Below the pieces are notes generated by a model. It searched no databases, was not told where the DNA came from, and saw nothing but the letters and a program-made list of their open reading frames with translations. Both the position numbers and the translations under genes were made by a program. Shown here one piece after another: positions 23,294 to 24,719 of a DNA stretch of 24,719 nt. The DNA comes from a virus: positions 1-24,719 of the IMG/VR virus record IMGVR_UViG_3300046006_003846. One strand, written 5' to 3'. Numbering within the stretch: position 1 is the first letter of the stretch; each line of letters begins with the position of its first letter.

Positions 23294-23875
23294 ATGATTG
23301 AACCATCAAAATTTGATAATGAAACCTTTTTAGCTACGAGAGAGCATCTTAATTCATTTATTAACAGAGTAGCTAAAACACACGGATATGAAGGTGCTAA
23401 ATTACTTGAAATTGGACCTCAAGAACGTTCTGAAGTAAAAACTGCTTTTAATATGTGTGATATTAAAACACTAGATATAGTTCCGAATTATAATCCTGAT
23501 ATTATAGGAGATATTACTAAACATAATTCTCACATAGATGAATCTACATATGATATAGTTACTTGTTTAGAAATATTAGAACATACCTTAAATCCATTTG
23601 CTGCTGTAGAAGAATTAAGACGAATAACCAAACACGAAGGATATATTTTATTCTCAGCCCCACTAAATTGGAGAATTCATGGTCCTATTCCTGATTGCTG
23701 GAGATTTACAGAATTTGGATGGAAAGTATTATTAAAAGATTTTGATATTATTGAAATAGATAAACTAGAAACCCCAGACAGAAATTTATTTCCTATTAAA
23801 TACAATATACTTGCAAAATGTAATAAATTAAAAAATGTAGATATTCATTCTATGAAATTTGAACCTATAAAATAA
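23294..23875 (+). CDS. SAM-dependent methyltransferase, class I
   Basis: A 193-residue methyltransferase. Motif I is 'AKLLEIGPQERSEVK' (E39-I-G-P), strand 2 ends at D61 in 'IKTLDIVPNYNPDI', then 'GDIT' (D73), 'YDIVTCLEILEHTLNP' (E93, H97) and 'ITKHEGYILFSAPL'. The later 'WRIHGPIPDCWRFTEFGWK' is a segment often seen in methyltransferases next to sugar genes. Distinct from the one at 16397: the motif I is GP rather than GCG. The substrate is unknown; a sugar O- or N-methylation is plausible. It starts at ATG after a short A-rich gap. Confidence 0.85.
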   Translation: MIEPSKFDNETFLATREHLNSFINRVAKTHGYEGAKLLEIGPQERSEVKTAFNMCDIKTLDIVPNYNPDIIGDITKHNSHIDESTYDIVTCLEILEHTLNPFAAVEELRRITKHEGYILFSAPLNWRIHGPIPDCWRFTEFGWKVLLKDFDIIEIDKLETPDRNLFPIKYNILAKCNKLKNVDIHSMKFEPIK

Positions 23876-23882
23876 TTAACAC

Positions 23883-24620
23883 ATGAAAATAATTTATAGA
23901 ATATCAGACACCGGCTACAATAAAGTAAAGCCAGACTATATCAACAACGAAAATTGTTTAAATAATTTTTGTAAAGTATTTATTGAAGAAATTCATAACA
24001 TTCATATTATAGCAGATAATGTTTCTAAAGAAACAACTGAAATGATTTGCAAGTATGTTAATCAATCTCAAATCACTCATGTTAAAATAGGTCATGGAGC
24101 AGGAACATTCAATCTAGCTTTAGATATGGCTTTAAAATGGGATGAAGATGAAATAGTTTACTTTGTAGAAAATGACTATATTCATTTACAAAATTCTCCT
24201 CAAATACTAGAAGAAGGATTTAAATTAGGAGCACCTTACATGACTTTATATCTTCATCCTGATAAATTTATACCTCCATTTGCTGGCGGAAATCCAGAAG
24301 TAGATCAAGATGGAGGATATTTTTCTAAAATGTATAGAGGTGAAACTCAATTGTTTGGGATGTTTAATAGTACAACTATGACTTTTGCTGCTAAAGTAAA
24401 AACATTAAAAGAAGATGAAGCAATATTAAGAAAATACACAAGTGGAACTCACCCAGACGATTTTAAAATGTTTCTTGAATTAAGAGATAAAAAAGGTAGT
24501 GCTTTATTATGCCCTTTAAACACATTCAGCACTCATGGAGAAACAGCTTGGTTAGCACCTTTATACAAAATAAAACAAGAAAACTTAATTAACGAATGGA
24601 GAAAACATACATTTCAGTAA
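23883..24620 (+). CDS. Putative GT-A-type glycosyltransferase
   Basis: A 245-residue protein. 'KIIYRISDTGYNKVKPDYIN' opens with a GT-A-like strand, 'THVKIGHGAGTFNLALDMAL' resembles the nucleotide-contacting helix, and 'VYFVENDYIHL' supplies an ExD (E96, D98) at the metal site. A conserved 'SGTHPDDFKMFLEL' follows, then 'STHGETAWLAP', where the His may complete the metal site. I infer a glycosyltransferase of a phage/bacterial branch close to GT2; the donor is unknown. The last 25 bases overlap the next glycosyltransferase gene. Confidence 0.72.
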   Translation: MKIIYRISDTGYNKVKPDYINNENCLNNFCKVFIEEIHNIHIIADNVSKETTEMICKYVNQSQITHVKIGHGAGTFNLALDMALKWDEDEIVYFVENDYIHLQNSPQILEEGFKLGAPYMTLYLHPDKFIPPFAGGNPEVDQDGGYFSKMYRGETQLFGMFNSTTMTFAAKVKTLKEDEAILRKYTSGTHPDDFKMFLELRDKKGSALLCPLNTFSTHGETAWLAPLYKIKQENLINEWRKHTFQ

Positions 24621-24719
24621 TCATCCCTACTTTTCGCAGTCCAGACGCTCTAGACTTATGTCTTACATCAGCTATTCAAGGACAACAAGATAGAAAAAAT
24701 CAAATTATCTTTCTTTTCT
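24596..24719 (+). CDS. GT2-like glycosyltransferase, 5' part (runs off window)
   Basis: An ATG at 24596 opens a frame to the right edge (41 codons). It begins MEKTYISVIIPTFRSPDALD and continues 'CLTSAIQGQQ', the classic GT2 'vSViIPtyn....L..cl.Sl..Q' start. It overlaps the upstream gene's end by 25 bases. The rest of the protein, including any DxD, is outside the window. Confidence 0.85.
   Translation, partial: MEKTYISVIIPTFRSPDALDLCLTSAIQGQQDRKNQIIFLF

Noticed and set aside
1-24719. tRNA genes, insertion sequences, integrase or attachment sites
   Set aside because: I looked for tRNA-like cloverleaf sequence in gaps, transposase motifs and long repeats and saw none; gaps are too short for most of these.
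10770-24719. Bacterial capsule locus, making the window chromosomal
   Set aside because: The island is continuous with T4-type replisome genes on the same strand in the same compact style, and flippase, polymerase and export genes are absent.

Overview
The window is a stretch of a tailed-phage genome that looks T4-like. Every gene I can support is on the + strand and coding density is very high: genes abut or overlap, and no gap reaches 300 bases (the largest gaps, about 25 to 50 bases, hold terminator or promoter signals). The phage call rests on the T4-type replisome set: family B DNA polymerase (gp43-like), sliding clamp (gp45-like), and clamp loader large and small subunits (gp44-like and gp62-like). 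The DNA is very AT-rich. Starts lie in A-rich contexts without clear Shine-Dalgarno sequences, and five gene-group starts carry a TTG-N20/21-TATATTTA element close to the Bacteroidota promoter consensus (TTTG ... TAnnTTTG). A Bacteroidota (flavobacterium-like) host is my best inference; it is not proven here.

Layout. (1) 1-2914: the end of a MazG-like nucleotide pyrophosphohydrolase gene, then DNA polymerase. (2) 2940-4103: two small genes whose N-termini resemble T4 capsid-targeting/prohead-protease cleavage sequences; one encodes an HExxH metalloprotease. A strong terminator closes this block. (3) 4153-5123: sliding clamp and a small unknown. (4) 5166-7357: a complete phage-encoded GroES-GroEL pair plus a small coupled gene. 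(5) 7405-10547: clamp loader large subunit, an unknown, clamp loader small subunit, a small unknown, an Nmad1/DUF1599 protein and a PD-(D/E)XK nuclease with a likely Fe-S cluster. (6) 10579-10761: a short ribbon-helix-helix protein. (7) 10770 to the right edge: a glycan island of about 14 kb with GT4, GT2, GT8-like and GT10-like glycosyltransferases, an RmlD-like reductase, an SDR, a shortened DegT-type PLP enzyme, an ATP-grasp enzyme, an SMP-30 lactonase-like protein, two methyltransferases and a zinc-ribbon protein.

How it fits together. The left half copies DNA (polymerase, clamp, loader), manages nucleotides (MazG-like, Nmad1), processes DNA (nuclease) and folds proteins (GroESL). The right half appears to build or decorate a glycan. 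Whether its target is virion protein, phage DNA or the host surface cannot be told from sequence alone. The most interesting observations are the recurring promoter element with near-identical spacing at five gene-group starts, two of which predict leaderless or nearly leaderless mRNAs; the pair of putative capsid-targeted proteins including a metalloprotease; the GroESL pair embedded among replisome genes; and the unusual content of the glycan island (GT10-like transferase, half-length aminotransferase fold, ATP-grasp).
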